A program made the translations under genes and the position numbers. A DNA stretch of 64,000 bases from Idiomarina sp. MD25a (GTDB lineage Bacteria > Pseudomonadota > Gammaproteobacteria > Enterobacterales > Alteromonadaceae), in contig NZ_MDGT01000003.1 in the NCBI RefSeq assembly GCF_001870515.1, positions 388,151-452,150 on the forward strand, read 5' to 3'. The notes beneath the pieces are model-generated. The model had not been told where the DNA came from. It ran no database searches and saw nothing but the letters and a program-made list of their open reading frames with translations. This document shows positions 9,074 through 20,191 of the stretch, piece after piece (within the stretch, counting starts at the first letter, position 1; the number at the start of each line of letters is the position of its first letter).

Positions 9074-12000
9074 TGAATATTGCTCAATACAGTATGGAAC
9101 GAAAAACCAGCAGTTGGCTATTACTTATTGTTCTGCTGGTCGGCGGCATCGTGAGCTTGTTGCAGCTTGGGCGACTTGAAGACCCAAAGTTTACCATTAA
9201 GCAGGCGATGGTGATTACCGCTTATCCGGGCTCTTCAGCACAACAAGTCGAAGAAGAGGTCACCTATCCACTTGAGAATGCCATTCAGTCACTCAGTTAT
9301 GTCGACAATATCCGCTCGATTTCGAAGCCCGGTCTGTCGCAAATAACGGTTGAGATGAAGTCTACTTATCGTGCCGATGACCTCGAGCAAATTTGGGATG
9401 AATTGCGCCGTAAAATCAATGACAGTGCACGAAATTTACCACCGGGTACACAGCAACCGATCATTCGTGACGACTTCGCTGATGTTTATGGTGTGCTGCT
9501 CGCTATTACTGGTGAAGGTTATGATTATCAAGATATTGAGTACTACGCGGATTTCTTGCGTCGTGAACTGGTTTTGGTCGAAGGCGTTGGTAAGGTGATT
9601 GCCAGTGGCGAGCAACAGGAAGAGGTGATCGTTGAAGTATCCCGCTCTAAGCTCTCTAATATGGGTATTCCAACCAGCCGGATTGCCAATCTGTTGACTA
9701 CGCAAAATACCGTGGCTGATGCCGGGCGAGTCACCGTAGATGAGGAACGCTTTCGGATTGCCACAACGGGCGAGTTTGAATCCGTCGAGGAGCTCGCCAA
9801 TTTGGTCATTAGTAATCCGGGAGCCCAACAACGCATTTATTTACGTGACGTTGCACAGATTTACCGTGATACCAAAGAAATCCCGAGTCATATCGTGCGT
9901 TTTAATGGGCAGCCTTCTATTTGGTTGGGCGTATCGTTTGCTGACAACGTTAATGTCGTCGATGTCGGTAAGCGCATTAATCAGCGTCTCGATGAACTCA
10001 GTTACGCGCAGCCGGTCGGTATGAGTGTCGAGCGCATTTACGACCAACCGCATGAGGTTGAAAACTCCGTCGATAATTTCTTGATGAACTTAGTCGAGGC
10101 AGTCGTCATCGTTATTATTGCACTGTTGCTGAGTATGGGTTTTCGCAGCGGGGTTCTGATTGGTGGTGTGCTGCTACTGACCGTATTGGGCACGTTCATC
10201 TTCATGAATATTTTTGATATCAACCTCCAGCGCGTGTCGCTAGGGGCGCTCATTATTGCGCTAGGCATGCTGGTGGATAACGCGATTGTTATTGCCGATG
10301 GAATGATTGTCGGCATGCAACGCGGACAAACCAAACTTAAAGCCGCGGTGACGGTAGTGCGTCAGAATCAATGGCCACTACTCGGTGCTACCGTGATTGG
10401 CATAATCGCCTTTGCGCCTATCGGGTTATCTTCTGATGCGACGGGGGAATTTGCAGGAAGCCTGTTTTGGGTGTTGTTGATTTCGCTACTACTCAGTTGG
10501 GTAACCGCGCTAACACTCATCCCCTTTTTAGCAGACCGAATGTATAAAGAGGGGGATAAATCGGCGGCAGATGGCGATGACGTATATGGTCACCCCGTAT
10601 TTAAAGGGTATCAACGTGTTTTATCATGGTGCTTGCAGCATCGTTTACTCACTATGTTAGCCATGCTAGCGCTATTGGTGACTTCGGCTGTGGGCTTCAA
10701 ACAAGTAAAGCAGGCATTTTTTCCGCCGTCCACGACGCCGATGTTTTACGTTGATCTCTGGTATCCGGAGGGTACGGACATTCGTTTTACCGCTCAGGAT
10801 GCAAGACGCGCCGAGCAATACTTGTTGGCACAACCTGAGGTTGCGTCGGTTGCCACCACCATTGGTCAGGGCGCCCCCCGTTTTACCTTGACCTACTTAG
10901 TAGAGAAGTCTTACGAAAGTTACGCGCAATTGATAGTGCGGGTTGCTGATAAAGACACCATGTTGAAGGTGATGGCAGACACGCGTCAGTATATAAGACA
11001 GCACCACCCTCAAGTCGAAGATAAACTTATACGTGTCAATATCGGCCCAGCAACGCCCGCGAAGATAGAAGCGCGCATCAGTGGTCCGGATCCAGAAGTC
11101 TTACGTCAACTGGCTCAGCAAGCCGAATCAATTTTACGCAACGATCCAGGGGCAATGAATATTCGCCACGATTGGCGCCAAAAGACCAAATTACTTCGAC
11201 CGCAATTTGACGAAGCGGCGGCGCGCCGACTCGGCATTACTAAACAGGATGTCGACCATTTACTCAAAACCAACTTTGAGGGCCGAACCGTTGGCATTTA
11301 TCGTGACGGAACCGATTTGCTGCCTATCGTTTCTCGCGCGCCGGCTCAAGAGCGAGTTGATTTAGATAACTGGCGTGAACTGCAAATATACAGCCCCGTA
11401 CTCGATCGCTACTTGCCGCTAGGACAGGTGGTTCAAGATATTAATGTGGTCTGGGAAAACGCCCTAATTATGCGTCGTGATAGAAAACGCACGCTGACAG
11501 TGATGGCCGATCACGATGTCTTAGGCGATGAAACCGCGGCGGCGGTATTTGCACGGGTAAAACCCAAAGTTGAACAAATGAAGCTACCGCTTGGTTACTC
11601 TATCGAGTGGGGTGGAGAGCACGAAGCGTCGAATAAAGCACAGAAAGCACTATTTGGGTCTCTACCACTGGGCTTTCTGGCGATGTTTATTATTACCGTA
11701 TTGCTGTTTAACTCAATCCGTTTAGCGACCGTATTGTGGACCACAGTACCGTTATCGATTGTGGGGGTCACCTTAGGCTTGTTAGTGCTGAATATGCCTT
11801 TCGGCTTTATGGCATTACTGGGCTTTCTCAGTCTTTCAGGCATGTTAATCAAAAACGGTGTCGTATTACTCGAACAAGTGAACGTTGAGCTCGAAGAAGG
11901 TAAGCCTGCGTATCAAGCTTTAGTGGATGCTTCGGTCAGTCGTGTAAGACCGGTATTTATGGCGGCTGCAACCACGATATTAGGCATGTTACCGCTATTA

Positions 12001-12132
12001 TTGGATGACTTCTTTGCGAGTATGGCGACGGTCATCATGTTTGGTTTAGGCTTTGCCACGGTACTGACATTGTTTGTTGTCCCGGTGATGTACGCGGTTG
12101 TGCAGCGAGTCAAAACGCCTAAGTCGTCGTAG
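9073..12132 (+). CDS. RND-family efflux pump, inner-membrane subunit
   Basis: This 1019-residue proton-driven transporter has the RND duplicated layout: TM1 at residues 15-32, a large periplasmic loop, TM2-6, TM7, a second large loop, and TM8-12. The TM4 proton-relay motif reads GMLVDNAIV, with one Asp where AcrB has two (D407-D408), and the TM10 Lys is present in SGMLIKNGVVLLE. It looks like the shorter HAE1-type pumps common in Vibrio and Alteromonadales rather than AcrB itself or heavy-metal pumps. Substrates cannot be read from sequence; a role in expelling toxic organics or bile-like compounds is only a guess. The operon is adaptor-pump, closed by a terminator at 12151. Confidence 0.93.
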   Translation: MNIAQYSMERKTSSWLLLIVLLVGGIVSLLQLGRLEDPKFTIKQAMVITAYPGSSAQQVEEEVTYPLENAIQSLSYVDNIRSISKPGLSQITVEMKSTYRADDLEQIWDELRRKINDSARNLPPGTQQPIIRDDFADVYGVLLAITGEGYDYQDIEYYADFLRRELVLVEGVGKVIASGEQQEEVIVEVSRSKLSNMGIPTSRIANLLTTQNTVADAGRVTVDEERFRIATTGEFESVEELANLVISNPGAQQRIYLRDVAQIYRDTKEIPSHIVRFNGQPSIWLGVSFADNVNVVDVGKRINQRLDELSYAQPVGMSVERIYDQPHEVENSVDNFLMNLVEAVVIVIIALLLSMGFRSGVLIGGVLLLTVLGTFIFMNIFDINLQRVSLGALIIALGMLVDNAIVIADGMIVGMQRGQTKLKAAVTVVRQNQWPLLGATVIGIIAFAPIGLSSDATGEFAGSLFWVLLISLLLSWVTALTLIPFLADRMYKEGDKSAADGDDVYGHPVFKGYQRVLSWCLQHRLLTMLAMLALLVTSAVGFKQVKQAFFPPSTTPMFYVDLWYPEGTDIRFTAQDARRAEQYLLAQPEVASVATTIGQGAPRFTLTYLVEKSYESYAQLIVRVADKDTMLKVMADTRQYIRQHHPQVEDKLIRVNIGPATPAKIEARISGPDPEVLRQLAQQAESILRNDPGAMNIRHDWRQKTKLLRPQFDEAAARRLGITKQDVDHLLKTNFEGRTVGIYRDGTDLLPIVSRAPAQERVDLDNWRELQIYSPVLDRYLPLGQVVQDINVVWENALIMRRDRKRTLTVMADHDVLGDETAAAVFARVKPKVEQMKLPLGYSIEWGGEHEASNKAQKALFGSLPLGFLAMFIITVLLFNSIRLATVLWTTVPLSIVGVTLGLLVLNMPFGFMALLGFLSLSGMLIKNGVVLLEQVNVELEEGKPAYQALVDASVSRVRPVFMAAATTILGMLPLLLDDFFASMATVIMFGLGFATVLTLFVVPVMYAVVQRVKTPKSS

Positions 12133-12150
12133 TCGATAACATCGGTTCAT

Positions 12151-12184
12151 AAAAAAAGGCTTGCCAATACGGCAAGCCTTTTTT
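12151..12184. terminator. Bidirectional intrinsic terminator
   Basis: The perfect stem AAGGCTTGCC / GGCAAGCCTT has loop AATAC, an A-run before and a T-run after. It serves the efflux operon (+) and the DUF885 gene (-). Confidence 0.92.
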
Positions 12185-12202
12185 ATCTACCAGTCGTCTT
12201 GG

Positions 12203-13960
12203 TTATGCCGACTTTTGTTCTGCAATCCATTGATTAATATGCTGTTCTAATACATCCAGTGGCACACTGCCGTTCTCGAGTATCGCATCGTGGAACTCGC
12301 GTAGATCAAAGTCACTACCAAGCTCGTCTTCTGCTTGTTTGCGCAGTGCTTTAATTTTTAATTCGCCTAGCTTATAAGACAGTGCCTGAGCGGGCCAAGT
12401 GATATAGCGATCAATTTCAGTTTTCACGTTATGTAACGATAGCGCTGTGTTGCTCGCCATAAAGTCAATCGCACGCTCACGGCTCCAGCCCATGGCATGC
12501 ATACCCGTATCCACTACTAAACGAGCTGCACGCCACATTTCATAGCTTAAGCGACCAAAGTTGCTGTATGGGTCTTGATAAAAACCAGCTTCTAAACCTA
12601 AATATTCAGAGTACAAGCCCCAGCCTTCACCAAAGGCGGAAATATAGGTTTGCTGACGATACTCCGGTACATTTTCCATCTCGCCGGCGATAGCATTCTG
12701 CAAATGGTGACCTGGCACGGCCTCATGTAAGGTCAATGCGGGAATTTGGTACAAGGGACGACGGTCCAGTGCATAAGTATTAACCCAATAATAGCCCGCT
12801 TGGTCAGCCCGGTTTGAGCCTTTATAACGACCGGTTGTGTATTTCGGAGCGATCTCGTCCGGTACCGGTGCAATACCATAAGGTTTACGCGGTAACGTTT
12901 TGAATAAGCCAGGTAACTTTCCATCCATCTGCTTCGCAACTAACGCAGCCGTTTGCAGCAGCTCTTCCGGTGTGTCCGCATAAAACTGGTCATCGGTACG
13001 CAAGAATTCAACGAACTCATCGAAATCACCGTCAAAGCCTGATTCAGCGATCACTTCGTCCATTTCCGCACGAATACGCTTAACTTCGCTCAACCCAATT
13101 TGGTGGATTTCTTCGGCGCTCATATCGGTTGTGGTGTAATGCTCGATGCGATTCTTATAAAACGCCTTGCCGTTAGGTAAGTCGTATGCGCCGATAGAAT
13201 CACGTGAGTTCGGCAAGTACTCGGTGACCATAAAAGTAAAGTAGTCATCGTAAGCGGGCATAATCTGGTTATCGATGACGGTACGCGCTTGTTGTTGCAA
13301 CTCAGTCCAAGTGGCATCATCGATAAAGCGCGGTTGTTGTTTGAACGGGTCAAAATAAACGCTTTGCTCAGGATCTTGCACAATATAAGCAAGGATACTT
13401 TCTTCAAATCCTTCCATCGCGGCTTTAGGTTGCGTGTAGCCTTCCTCTATTGCCTTACGTAGCCAGTCAGTTTGCTGCGTCATATAACGCTGGACAGTAG
13501 CCAACTTACTGAGATAGTCGCGGTAGTCCTGAGTCGATTCAAAGCGCGTATAGCCCGGCATAAATGCGAGTGACGAATGAAACGAGCCCTCTGCTGTGAG
13601 TGGCATATAGTGGGCATTAAAGCGATACTCGTCTACGCTATTCTTTAACGAGTACTTGATCATGGCGTGGTTAATGCGGTCTTGTGTACTGAGTTGGCTT
13701 ACATCAATAGCGTTCAACTGTGCTAACCAGTCGGCGTGCTTTTTGTAACGCGCTTGCAACGCATCCGGCGACATGTCGGGTAGTGCTGTTTTATGACTGG
13801 CGGACAAATCGTCCCATATCGTATTAGCGAGCGAATGAAATGATTGTGTAACCGAAGTTTGCTGACTGACCGCATTCGTTTCGGCATTAGGTGACGTGTG
13901 CGGTTGAGTTGCACATGATACCAGCGACATGATGCTGGCGGCTAAAATCAACTGGCGCAT
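12203..13960 (-). CDS. DUF885-family lipoprotein, putative metallopeptidase
   Basis: This 585-residue envelope protein has a lipoprotein signal (SLVSC, lipid Cys at 16) and the DUF885 hallmark H-E-A-V-P-G-H-H at residues 412-419. That motif resembles the HExxH zinc site and is thought to form a metal-dependent peptidase centre in this family. The N-terminal 40 residues after the lipid are low complexity (Thr, Ser, Gln), then the mostly helical DUF885 domain fills the rest. It stands alone between a terminator and the divergent Dyp peroxidase gene. Its substrate is unknown; peptide scavenging is a plausible but unproven role. Confidence 0.85.
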   Translation of the reverse strand: MRQLILAASIMSLVSCATQPHTSPNAETNAVSQQTSVTQSFHSLANTIWDDLSASHKTALPDMSPDALQARYKKHADWLAQLNAIDVSQLSTQDRINHAMIKYSLKNSVDEYRFNAHYMPLTAEGSFHSSLAFMPGYTRFESTQDYRDYLSKLATVQRYMTQQTDWLRKAIEEGYTQPKAAMEGFEESILAYIVQDPEQSVYFDPFKQQPRFIDDATWTELQQQARTVIDNQIMPAYDDYFTFMVTEYLPNSRDSIGAYDLPNGKAFYKNRIEHYTTTDMSAEEIHQIGLSEVKRIRAEMDEVIAESGFDGDFDEFVEFLRTDDQFYADTPEELLQTAALVAKQMDGKLPGLFKTLPRKPYGIAPVPDEIAPKYTTGRYKGSNRADQAGYYWVNTYALDRRPLYQIPALTLHEAVPGHHLQNAIAGEMENVPEYRQQTYISAFGEGWGLYSEYLGLEAGFYQDPYSNFGRLSYEMWRAARLVVDTGMHAMGWSRERAIDFMASNTALSLHNVKTEIDRYITWPAQALSYKLGELKIKALRKQAEDELGSDFDLREFHDAILENGSVPLDVLEQHINQWIAEQKSA

Positions 13961-14068
13961 GATTTTGTCCTTGCGATTCTGTGTAATTTACAGGCATTCT
14001 ATAATGCCTGCAGTTCCGATGAATGTAAAAATAACTAAAATAACGTTTAACTGGAACGGAGATACACT

Positions 14069-15004
14069 TTGTTAAAAGCGCAATCCGGAATTTGTGACGA
14101 GCCTAATCTACATGGGCTGAGTCTGTTTTGCCATGTTATGACCGATGATGTGGATGTCATGCGTCGCAAAATTGCTCGTATTCCATCGATTATCGATGAA
14201 CTCAGTGACCGTTTCTCTGAGGCGATGCTCAATGGCTTTATCGCGGTAGGGAGTGAGTATTGGGATATTCTGTATCCCGACCGACGACCTGAGGGCTTTA
14301 ATGGTTTTCCCGATTTACGTGAGGGCCACCGTGAAGCGCCCGAACAAGTGTATGATTTACTTATCAGCATCCGTTCTGATCGCTACGACGCTAATTATTT
14401 GGCGGCTCGTACGCTTAACGAATGGCTCGGTTACGATATTGAAATAGCCGAACATGTTCATAGCTTTCGTTATCTAGATGGTCGTGATCTGATGGGATTT
14501 ATCGATGCGCCCGATAATCCTCGTGGCTTGCGCCGTCGCAGCGTAGCACTGGTCGAAAAACAACAAAGCGAGCAATTCGAACATAGTAGCTATCTATTCG
14601 TGCAAAAATTTAAGCACGACCTTAAGCGTTGGGATTACTTAGGCGCACAGCGGCAAGAGCAAATCGTCGGGCGTGACAAAGTCACGGCTGAAAAGTTGCC
14701 TGAAGCCGATATTGTCGGCGTCACCCATGCCAGCAAGGCGCGTTTGTTGGATAAAAATGAACAACCCATTCCATTGCTACGGCAAAATATGGCGTGGGGT
14801 GATACGCGAGAGCAAGGTATGTTAGCGATGTATTTTACGTGCCAGCCGAAGGCGGTAGTGAATTGGCTCAAGCAACGCTATCACGAAGACGACTCAAGCC
14901 AATACGATCCTTTACTCGATTACACACAAGCCATTGTTAATTCGGCATTTTTTGTACCGAGCCGTGCTTTTTTAAAGACCTCTGTGCAACCACAGACAGC
15001 TTAG
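14069..15004 (+). CDS. Dyp-type heme peroxidase
   Basis: This 311-residue protein is a YfeX-like dye-decolorising peroxidase. It has the N-terminal ferredoxin-like half, the distal-side motif GFIDAPDNPRG (usual form GFVDGTENP), and a candidate heme-ligand His in VGVTHASKAR. The distal Asp is kept but the following Gly of the GxxDG motif is Ala. It starts at TTG 14069, with ACGGAGA upstream. There is no Tat or Sec signal, so it is cytoplasmic. The length matches YfeX-like members (about 300). It is monogenic, and the convergent argR ends 3 bases after it. Physiological substrate unknown. Confidence 0.88.
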   Translation: MLKAQSGICDEPNLHGLSLFCHVMTDDVDVMRRKIARIPSIIDELSDRFSEAMLNGFIAVGSEYWDILYPDRRPEGFNGFPDLREGHREAPEQVYDLLISIRSDRYDANYLAARTLNEWLGYDIEIAEHVHSFRYLDGRDLMGFIDAPDNPRGLRRRSVALVEKQQSEQFEHSSYLFVQKFKHDLKRWDYLGAQRQEQIVGRDKVTAEKLPEADIVGVTHASKARLLDKNEQPIPLLRQNMAWGDTREQGMLAMYFTCQPKAVVNWLKQRYHEDDSSQYDPLLDYTQAIVNSAFFVPSRAFLKTSVQPQTA

Positions 15005-15007
15005 CTT

Positions 15008-15487
15008 TTACTCTGCGTTATCGGGGACAACCGAGTGTGCTTCGAATAATGATTTTACTTTTTCTAAGGTAAAATCAATCTCAGAGACCTTTAACGGTGC
15101 GATAAAAATGGTGTCATCACCGGCAATGGTACCGAGTACGCCTTCCTTTTTACCGACCGAGTCGAGCAGCCGTGCTATCAGTTGTGCTGCACCGGGACTA
15201 GTGCGGATGATGACCATGACATCATTGTGCTGAATATCCAAAACAAGCTGGTTTAATGGTGCTTTGGCCGAGGGCACTGAGATTTCGGCCGGCAAACAAT
15301 AAACCATCTCTTGTTTGGCATTACGAGTGCGTACCGCTCCATGTTTACTGAGCATGCGCGAGACCTTGGATTGACTGACATTACTAAAGCCTTGCTGCTT
15401 AAGTGCCTCAACGATTTCACCTTGTGAACCGTAGCGTTCTTCTTTCAATAATGCTTTAAATGCTGCCAGTAATTTTGCTTGTGTCAT
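15008..15487 (-). CDS. argR: Arginine repressor
   Basis: This 159-residue protein matches ArgR in length and order. The N-terminal winged helix has [13 protein letters not shown] and [15 protein letters not shown] as recognition elements. The C-terminal hexamer and arginine-binding domain contains [14 protein letters not shown] and [13 protein letters not shown]. In the family it binds arginine and represses arginine biosynthesis genes. It lies back to back with mdh, the normal gammaproteobacterial order. The 122-base shared gap has an inverted repeat (GCATAA at 15554-15559, TTATGC at 15571-15576) that could be part of an autoregulatory site, although it does not match the ARG-box consensus well. 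Confidence 0.96.
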   Translation of the reverse strand: MTQAKLLAAFKALLKEERYGSQGEIVEALKQQGFSNVSQSKVSRMLSKHGAVRTRNAKQEMVYCLPAEISVPSAKAPLNQLVLDIQHNDVMVIIRTSPGAAQLIARLLDSVGKKEGVLGTIAGDDTIFIAPLKVSEIDFTLEKVKSLFEAHSVVPDNAE

Positions 15488-15553
15488 GCCCTTCGCCTAG
15501 ATCAGTTTATTTGTATTTTAAGCCCTATTGGAGTACAGTTTTGCGCCATATCC

Positions 15554-15576
15554 GCATAACTATTCTATGCTTATGC
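15554..15576. promoter_or_regulatory. Inverted repeat in argR-mdh gap
   Basis: GCATAA, 11 bases, TTATGC lies between the divergent argR and mdh starts. It is a possible ArgR or promoter-associated site; the fit to the ARG-box consensus is weak, so the function is uncertain. Confidence 0.3.
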
Positions 15577-15609
15577 AGTCACTAATCCAACATAAAAACG
15601 GAGTCTGAG

Positions 15610-16542
15610 ATGAAAGTAGCCGTATTAGGGGCGGCCGGTGGTATCGGCCAGGCGTTATCTTTGTTGTTAAAAACTCAACTACCTGCGGGTTCTGAGCTGT
15701 CTTTATATGACGTTGCCCCAGTTGTTCCAGGTGTAGCCGTTGATCTGAGCCATATCCCAACTGACGTAAAAGTTACCGGTTATGGTAAAGATGATTTAGC
15801 GTCAGCACTTGTCGGTAGCGATATCGTTTTGATTCCAGCAGGTGTTCCTCGTAAGCCAGGTATGGATCGCTCTGACCTGTTCAATATGAACGCAGGCATC
15901 GTTAAGAATCTTGTCGAAGGTGTAGCAGATAACTGTCCAGACGCGTGCGTAGGTATCATCACTAACCCAGTGAACACCACCGTTCCGATTGCTGCTGAAG
16001 TGTTGAAGCAAAAGGGCGTCTACAATAAACAGAAGCTTTTCGGTGTAACCACACTCGACGTAATCCGCTCTGAAGCATTTGTTGCTGAACTGCGCGGTTT
16101 GAACCCTGCCAATGTTACTGTTCCAGTGATTGGCGGTCACAGCGGTACGACGATTCTGCCACTGTTGTCACAAGTTGAGGGTGTTGAGTTTACCGAACAA
16201 GAGATCAAAGATTTGACTCACCGTATCCAGAACGCGGGTACCGAAGTGGTTGAAGCAAAAGCGGGCGGCGGGTCTGCAACGTTGTCTATGGGTCAAGCAG
16301 CCGCTCGTTTCTGTCTATCACTGGTTAACGGCTTGCAAGGTCAAGACACTATCGAGTGCACTTACGTTGAAGGTCCAGGTGATAACGCGAAATTCTTCGC
16401 ACAGCCAGTTCGCTTAGGCAAGAACGGTGCAGAAGAAATCTTATCTTATGGTAAGTTAAGCGCATTCGAACAGAAGTGCATGGACGACATGCTCGACGGT
16501 TTGAAAGGCGACATCCAGAAAGGTATCGACTTCGCATCGTAA
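15610..16542 (+). CDS. mdh: Malate dehydrogenase (NAD)
   Basis: This 310-residue protein oxidises malate to oxaloacetate in the TCA cycle. It shows the Rossmann start [15 protein letters not shown], the substrate-binding Arg region [16 protein letters not shown], and the catalytic His in [12 protein letters not shown]. The length (310 against 312) and order match E. coli Mdh. The start ATG 15610 follows GGAGTCTGAG. A strong terminator follows, so the gene is probably its own transcript. Confidence 0.98.
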   Translation: MKVAVLGAAGGIGQALSLLLKTQLPAGSELSLYDVAPVVPGVAVDLSHIPTDVKVTGYGKDDLASALVGSDIVLIPAGVPRKPGMDRSDLFNMNAGIVKNLVEGVADNCPDACVGIITNPVNTTVPIAAEVLKQKGVYNKQKLFGVTTLDVIRSEAFVAELRGLNPANVTVPVIGGHSGTTILPLLSQVEGVEFTEQEIKDLTHRIQNAGTEVVEAKAGGGSATLSMGQAAARFCLSLVNGLQGQDTIECTYVEGPGDNAKFFAQPVRLGKNGAEEILSYGKLSAFEQKCMDDMLDGLKGDIQKGIDFAS

Positions 16543-16556
16543 ACGCGGAGGCGAAC

Positions 16557-16588
16557 AAAAAAACCGCATGCTGGCATGCGGTTTTTTT
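16557..16588. terminator. Intrinsic terminator, bidirectional
   Basis: Stem ACCGCATGC / GCATGCGGT with an A-run before and seven T after. It lies between mdh (+) and ispB (-), which converge. Confidence 0.92.
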
Positions 16589-16614
16589 ATGTCTGGCTTA
16601 CGTGCTAAGCCTAT

Positions 16615-17586
16615 TTATGCGACGCGATCAACCGCGAGATGAGTCAGCGCGATCAACGCTTGCTTGTATTCTGATTCAGGCAAAAAGACTAAACTCTCGC
16701 GCGCCTGTTGCGCCGCCTCAAGCGCTTTTTGACGAGTGTATTCGAGTGCGCCCGTGGCGTGCATAGCCGCAAGCACGGTTTCTAAGTGTTCGCGCCCATC
16801 ACCTTGTTCGATGGCTTCTCGAATCAACTTGCGAGCAGCTTCATCACCATGCCACATAGCGTATAACAGTGGCAGTGTTGGTTTACCCTCCGCGAGATCA
16901 TCGCCCGCGTTTTTGCCCATTGTTTCGCTATCAGACGTATAATCCATCAGATCGTCGACCAATTGGAACGCGGTGCCTAAATAGCGACCATAGTCAGCCA
17001 ATTGTTCGGTCACTGTGCTGTCTTGTTCCGTGAGTATGCCGGCCAGTTGTGTCGCTGCCTCGAACAACTTCGCAGTTTTCCCATAAATAACGTCAAAATA
17101 GCGTGCCTCGGTGGTATCCGGGTCATTACAGTTCATTAACTGCAAAACCTCACCCTCTGCGATCACGTTCGTGGCATCCGCCAAAATGCTTAAAATCGTC
17201 ATCGAGTCGAGCTGAACCATCATTTGGAACGCACGGGTATATAGAAAATCACCGACGAGTACCGAGGCTTCATTACCAAATACCGCGTTAGCGGTCTTGC
17301 GACCACGCCGCAATTCCGACTCATCAACGACATCGTCATGCAACAATGTTGCGGTGTGAATGAATTCGATAATAGTCGCAAGCGAGAGGTGAGCGCGGCC
17401 TTCATAGCCGAGTGCACGACACGAAAGAACAGCAAGTAGGGGACGTAAACGCTTGCCGCCACTATTCACGATATACATGCCGAGTTGGTTAATCAGCGCG
17501 ACATCAGAGCTCAACTGTTCGCCAATGAGCGCGTTAACGCCTTGCATGTCGTTATGTGCGAGATCGTTAATGGACTTCAGATCCAT
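16615..17586 (-). CDS. ispB: Octaprenyl diphosphate synthase
   Basis: This 323-residue trans-prenyltransferase extends farnesyl diphosphate with isopentenyl units to make the quinone side chain. Both Asp-rich motifs are present: LLHDDVVDES and LVDDLMDY; GGKRLRP near the N-terminus binds pyrophosphate. I used the second of two adjacent ATGs (17586), which matches the E. coli start (MNLEKIN against MDLKSIN). It is divergent from rplU-rpmA, as in E. coli. The 216-base gap to rplU holds the rplU promoter and no credible gene. Confidence 0.96.
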   Translation of the reverse strand: MDLKSINDLAHNDMQGVNALIGEQLSSDVALINQLGMYIVNSGGKRLRPLLAVLSCRALGYEGRAHLSLATIIEFIHTATLLHDDVVDESELRRGRKTANAVFGNEASVLVGDFLYTRAFQMMVQLDSMTILSILADATNVIAEGEVLQLMNCNDPDTTEARYFDVIYGKTAKLFEAATQLAGILTEQDSTVTEQLADYGRYLGTAFQLVDDLMDYTSDSETMGKNAGDDLAEGKPTLPLLYAMWHGDEAARKLIREAIEQGDGREHLETVLAAMHATGALEYTRQKALEAAQQARESLVFLPESEYKQALIALTHLAVDRVA

Positions 17587-17725
17587 CATAATATGAAATG
17601 CTTTACGTAAATTTAACGGAGATTGGATGTTACAATATATGAGCGCGTGTTACTAGCCATTGGCGGTGGAGATGGACAAGCTAAACAAAGGTCATGCGAA
17701 GTTGATAAAGAAAGCCAGAAATGAC

Positions 17726-17754
17726 TTGCGATCCTTTTGTTTATTCAGTAGAAT
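17726..17754 (+). promoter_or_regulatory. Promoter of rplU-rpmA
   Basis: -35 TTGCGA (17726-17731), 17-base spacer, -10 TAGAAT (17749-17754). It lies about 50 bases upstream of the rplU start codon. Confidence 0.65.
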
Positions 17755-17802
17755 TCGCGACCTATTTTAAATTCGAGTGCCTAATGGGCAGTGGAGATTA
17801 CT

Positions 17803-18114
17803 ATGTACGCAGTATTCCAAAGTGGCGGTAAGCAGCACCGTGTGACTGAAGGCCAAATCGTCCGCCTGGAAAAACTGGAAGCAGCTACCGGAGACGTAGT
17901 TGAGTTCGACCAGGTTCTTATGGTTTCTGACGGTAACGATGTAAAAATCGGTGCGCCGTTAGTATCAGGTGGCAAAGTGACAGCTGAGATCGTTGATCAC
18001 GGTCGTGGCGACAAAGTGAAGATCGTTAAATTCCGTCGTCGTAAGCATTCACGTAAGCAACAAGGTCACCGTCAGTGGTTCACAGAAGTGAAAATCACTG
18101 GTATCAACAGCTAA
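17803..18114 (+). CDS. rplU: 50S ribosomal protein L21
   Basis: This 103-residue protein matches E. coli L21 in length and start ([14 protein letters not shown]). It binds 23S rRNA in the large subunit. The conserved basic patch [17 protein letters not shown] is present. I chose ATG 17803: the GTG at 17791 is part of the ribosome site GTGGAG, not a start. It lies 18 bases before rpmA in one transcript. Confidence 0.98.
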   Translation: MYAVFQSGGKQHRVTEGQIVRLEKLEAATGDVVEFDQVLMVSDGNDVKIGAPLVSGGKVTAEIVDHGRGDKVKIVKFRRRKHSRKQQGHRQWFTEVKITGINS

Positions 18115-18132
18115 TTTAAGGAGTAACGACAC

Positions 18133-18390
18133 ATGGCACACAAAAAGGCTGGTGGTTCTACTAAAAACGGTCGTGACTCAGAGAGTAAACGTCTGGGTGT
18201 TAAGCGTTTCGGTGGTGAGTCTGTATTGGCAGGCAACATCCTAGTTCGTCAACGTGGTACTAAATTCCACGCTGGTAGCAACGTAGGCATGGGTAAAGAT
18301 CACACCTTATTCGCGACCGCGGAAGGTAAAGTTTCTTTCGAAACTAAAGGCAGCAAAAACCGTAAATTTATCAGTGTAATCACTGACTAA
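18133..18390 (+). CDS. rpmA: 50S ribosomal protein L27
   Basis: This 85-residue protein begins [16 protein letters not shown], the L27 N-terminal arm that reaches the peptidyl transferase centre. There is no Firmicutes-type cleavable extension. TAAGGAG precedes the start. It ends before a strong terminator at 18414, yet obgE follows in the same direction after about 100 bases. Confidence 0.98.
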   Translation: MAHKKAGGSTKNGRDSESKRLGVKRFGGESVLAGNILVRQRGTKFHAGSNVGMGKDHTLFATAEGKVSFETKGSKNRKFISVITD

Positions 18391-18413
18391 TTACAGCTGT
18401 CCTAAAAGATTTG

Positions 18414-18443
18414 AAAAGCCCTGCCTTTACGGCAGGGCTTTTT
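18414..18443 (+). terminator. Intrinsic terminator after rpmA
   Basis: Perfect stem AAAAGCCCTGCC / GGCAGGGCTTTT, loop TTTAC, then T-run. It separates rplU-rpmA from obgE. Confidence 0.92.
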
Positions 18444-18482
18444 CATATGTGCTAACCTTAGTATCCTCAAGAATTGTTCTAA

Positions 18483-19658
<1,176 letters not shown>

Positions 19659-19680
19659 AACCGTGTACAAGGGCGACGCA

Positions 19681-20181
19681 ATGAAAATTTCACTGGTAGC
19701 GGCCATGGCAAATAATCGTGTGATTGGAAAAGATAATGCGATGCCTTGGCATATTCCGAGCGAGCTGAAATATTTCAAAAAGATTACATTGGGTAAGCCA
19801 ATTGTTATGGGTCGCAGAACTTTTGAGTCCTTGGGACGGCCCTTGCCGGGACGCAAAAATATTGTACTTTCTACCCAACCTCGTCAGCATCAAAGCCCCG
19901 ATGATGGCGTGGTTTGGGTGAGTAATGTCGAGCAAGCAATCGCCGCTGCCGGTGATGTTGAAGAGCTCATGGTCATTGGTGGTGGAAAAATTTATAAACT
20001 TTTTTTTCCTTACAGTGATCGGCTATATGTTACCGATATCGAACTTGATGTTGAGGGCGATACCCACTTTCCTGATTATCAAAAAAATCAGAACTGGCAA
20101 GAACTTGAGCGGCAATATGTTGCCGCGCCCAATGCCAAAACACCTGCATATACTACCCGTATTCTCGACCGTAAAAGTTAA
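19681..20181 (+). CDS. folA: Dihydrofolate reductase
   Basis: This 166-residue enzyme reduces dihydrofolate with NADPH. Motifs: MKISLVAAMANNRVIGKDNAMPWH at the N-terminus in several pieces (Trp and Pro of the active site in MPWHIPSEL, where the catalytic acid Asp is replaced by Glu within PSELKYFK), VMGRRTFESLGRPLPGR, and VIGGGKIY. The frame is open further upstream (to 19471), but that part overlaps obgE out of phase and is not coding. ATG 19681 gives the family length. Pairing with thyA further on (46556) completes the thymidylate cycle in this window. Confidence 0.95.
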   Translation: MKISLVAAMANNRVIGKDNAMPWHIPSELKYFKKITLGKPIVMGRRTFESLGRPLPGRKNIVLSTQPRQHQSPDDGVVWVSNVEQAIAAAGDVEELMVIGGGKIYKLFFPYSDRLYVTDIELDVEGDTHFPDYQKNQNWQELERQYVAAPNAKTPAYTTRILDRKS

Positions 20182-20191
20182 TAAACTGTTG

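Noticed and set aside
15540..15580. ArgR box pair in the argR-mdh gap
   Set aside because: Only a loose inverted repeat is present; it does not match the ARG-box consensus well enough to call as such.
17672..17770. A 32-residue plus-strand frame (start ATG 17672) between ispB and rplU
   Set aside because: It overlaps the rplU promoter, its ribosome site touches the ATG, and it resembles no known small protein.
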